DNA from: Clostridiales bacterium
GTDB taxonomy: Bacteria > Bacillota > Clostridia > Saccharofermentanales > UBA5734
Direction: 5' to 3'
Assembly (NCBI GenBank): GCA_007135995.1
Contig: SLHU01000059.1
Span: 1-5,923 of the forward strand
DNA length: 5,923 nucleotides
Below the pieces are notes generated by a model. The model made no database searches. It was not told the origin of the DNA and worked only from the letters and a program-made list of their open reading frames with translations. Positions 5,345 to 5,923 of the stretch are shown here, in pieces; within the stretch, counting starts at the first letter, position 1, and each line of letters opens with the position of its first letter. Made by a program: the position numbers and the translations under genes.

Positions 5345-5923
5345 TACAACACCTCCAGTCGATAACCAAGACCACGTACGGTTCTGATTGAGAAACTATT
5401 TGTCTGACCATGACTGAACCGCAGTTTTTTCCTGAGACGATCAATATATAAATCTACCACTCGAAGCTCACCCTCAAAATCAATGCCCCAGATATGATCA
5501 ACAATCTGTTCGCGTGTCAGTGTATGGTTTTTATTCTCAGCCAGAAGGCTGAGCAGCTGAAATTCCCGTTTCGGAACAGGAACAGGTTGATTATTCAGCA
5601 AGACGGTCTGGGTATCATAGATGATCTTCAGCTGCGTTGTTTCGGGCTGGCCGATCACAATATCATCGTGACTTAAAACCGGATCTTTAACACCGGCGCC
5701 AGCCGCGGCGATCCGTTTCAGCACCGCCTGCACGCGTAAGACCAGCTCATTGGGATCAAACGGTTTAACTAGATAATCGTCGGCGCCGCTTTGATAAGCT
5801 TTTGCTTTATCAAGCATGTCACTTCGCGCGGTCATCATGATAACCGGTAAACCAAGCTCGTGCCTGAATGTTTTGACAAGATCCTGGCCGCTGCCGTCGG
5901 GCAGCATAATATCAACGATGGCC
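5341..5923 (-). CDS. OmpR/PhoB-family response regulator, N-terminus cut by window edge
   Basis: DNA-binding response regulator, the cognate partner of the overlapping kinase. The frame is open to the right edge. The visible sequence begins A-I-V-D-I-M-L-P-D-G, where the Asp at 5911-5913 is the expected phospho-acceptor, so about 50 N-terminal residues are missing and the ATG at 5907 is not the start. Counting from that Met, the receiver domain shows the switch Thr26 (MMTARSD), Tyr45 and the invariant Lys48-Pro49 (VKPFD). A linker (about 66-85) leads to a winged-helix domain: the strand and first helix around 103-123 (VPKREFQLLSLLAEN), TREQIVDHIWG 131-141, the recognition helix around 149-162 (RVVDLYIDRLRKKL), and the wing IRTVRGLGYRL 174-184. 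Its 3' end carries the kinase ribosome binding site. Target promoters are unknown. Regulators of this family bind direct repeats. Confidence 0.95.
   Translation of the reverse strand, partial: AIVDIMLPDGSGQDLVKTFRHELGLPVIMMTARSDMLDKAKAYQSGADDYLVKPFDPNELVLRVQAVLKRIAAAGAGVKDPVLSHDDIVIGQPETTQLKIIYDTQTVLLNNQPVPVPKREFQLLSLLAENKNHTLTREQIVDHIWGIDFEGELRVVDLYIDRLRKKLRFSHGQTNSFSIRTVRGLGYRLEVLY
5352..5356 (-). promoter_or_regulatory. Ribosome binding site for the kinase TTG start
   Basis: The minus strand reads GGAGG here, inside the last codons of the response regulator and 7 bases before the TTG at 5344. This supports the TTG as start, as no ATG or GTG is positioned at that distance in the kinase frame. 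Confidence 0.7.

Overview
The window looks like chromosomal DNA of a Gram-positive bacterium, probably Bacillota and possibly clostridial. The reasons are strong AGGAGG-type ribosome binding sites, a TTG start codon, roughly balanced base composition, tightly overlapping genes, and a heterodimeric ABC exporter of the BmrC/BmrD (LmrC/LmrD, TM287/288) type. This placement is inferred from style and family, not from a marker gene. No rRNA, tRNA, CRISPR array, insertion sequence or phage gene was seen.

The left half (1-3030, plus strand) holds two overlapping ABC exporter half-transporter genes. The first is cut by the window's left edge. It has the degenerate Walker B and H-loop residues of a BmrC-type subunit (Asp instead of the catalytic Glu, Gln instead of His) but an intact LSGGQ signature. 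The second is complete, with a normal catalytic Glu and His but an altered FSQGQ signature. Paired head to tail, they would form one consensus and one degenerate ATP site, the classic asymmetric exporter.

The right half (3272-5923, minus strand) holds an OmpR/PhoB-type response regulator, cut by the right edge exactly at its phospho-acceptor region, followed by an overlapping sensor histidine kinase. Next, 168 bases further on, is a small gene for a secreted protein with four cysteines and an Ala/Arg/Glu-rich tail. I do not recognise this protein. The two halves converge on 3031-3271, which carries a strong hairpin that can terminate transcription from both sides.

The most unusual DNA lies between the kinase and the small secreted gene (3677-3871). 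It holds three degenerate direct repeats with a 27-28 base period, the last running into the kinase stop codon. It also holds a near-perfect 11-base inverted repeat just upstream of the small gene and a perfect 11-base inverted repeat around the kinase stop codon. A plausible reading is that the two-component system senses an envelope signal and controls the secreted protein and perhaps the exporter, but the sequence does not prove this regulatory link.
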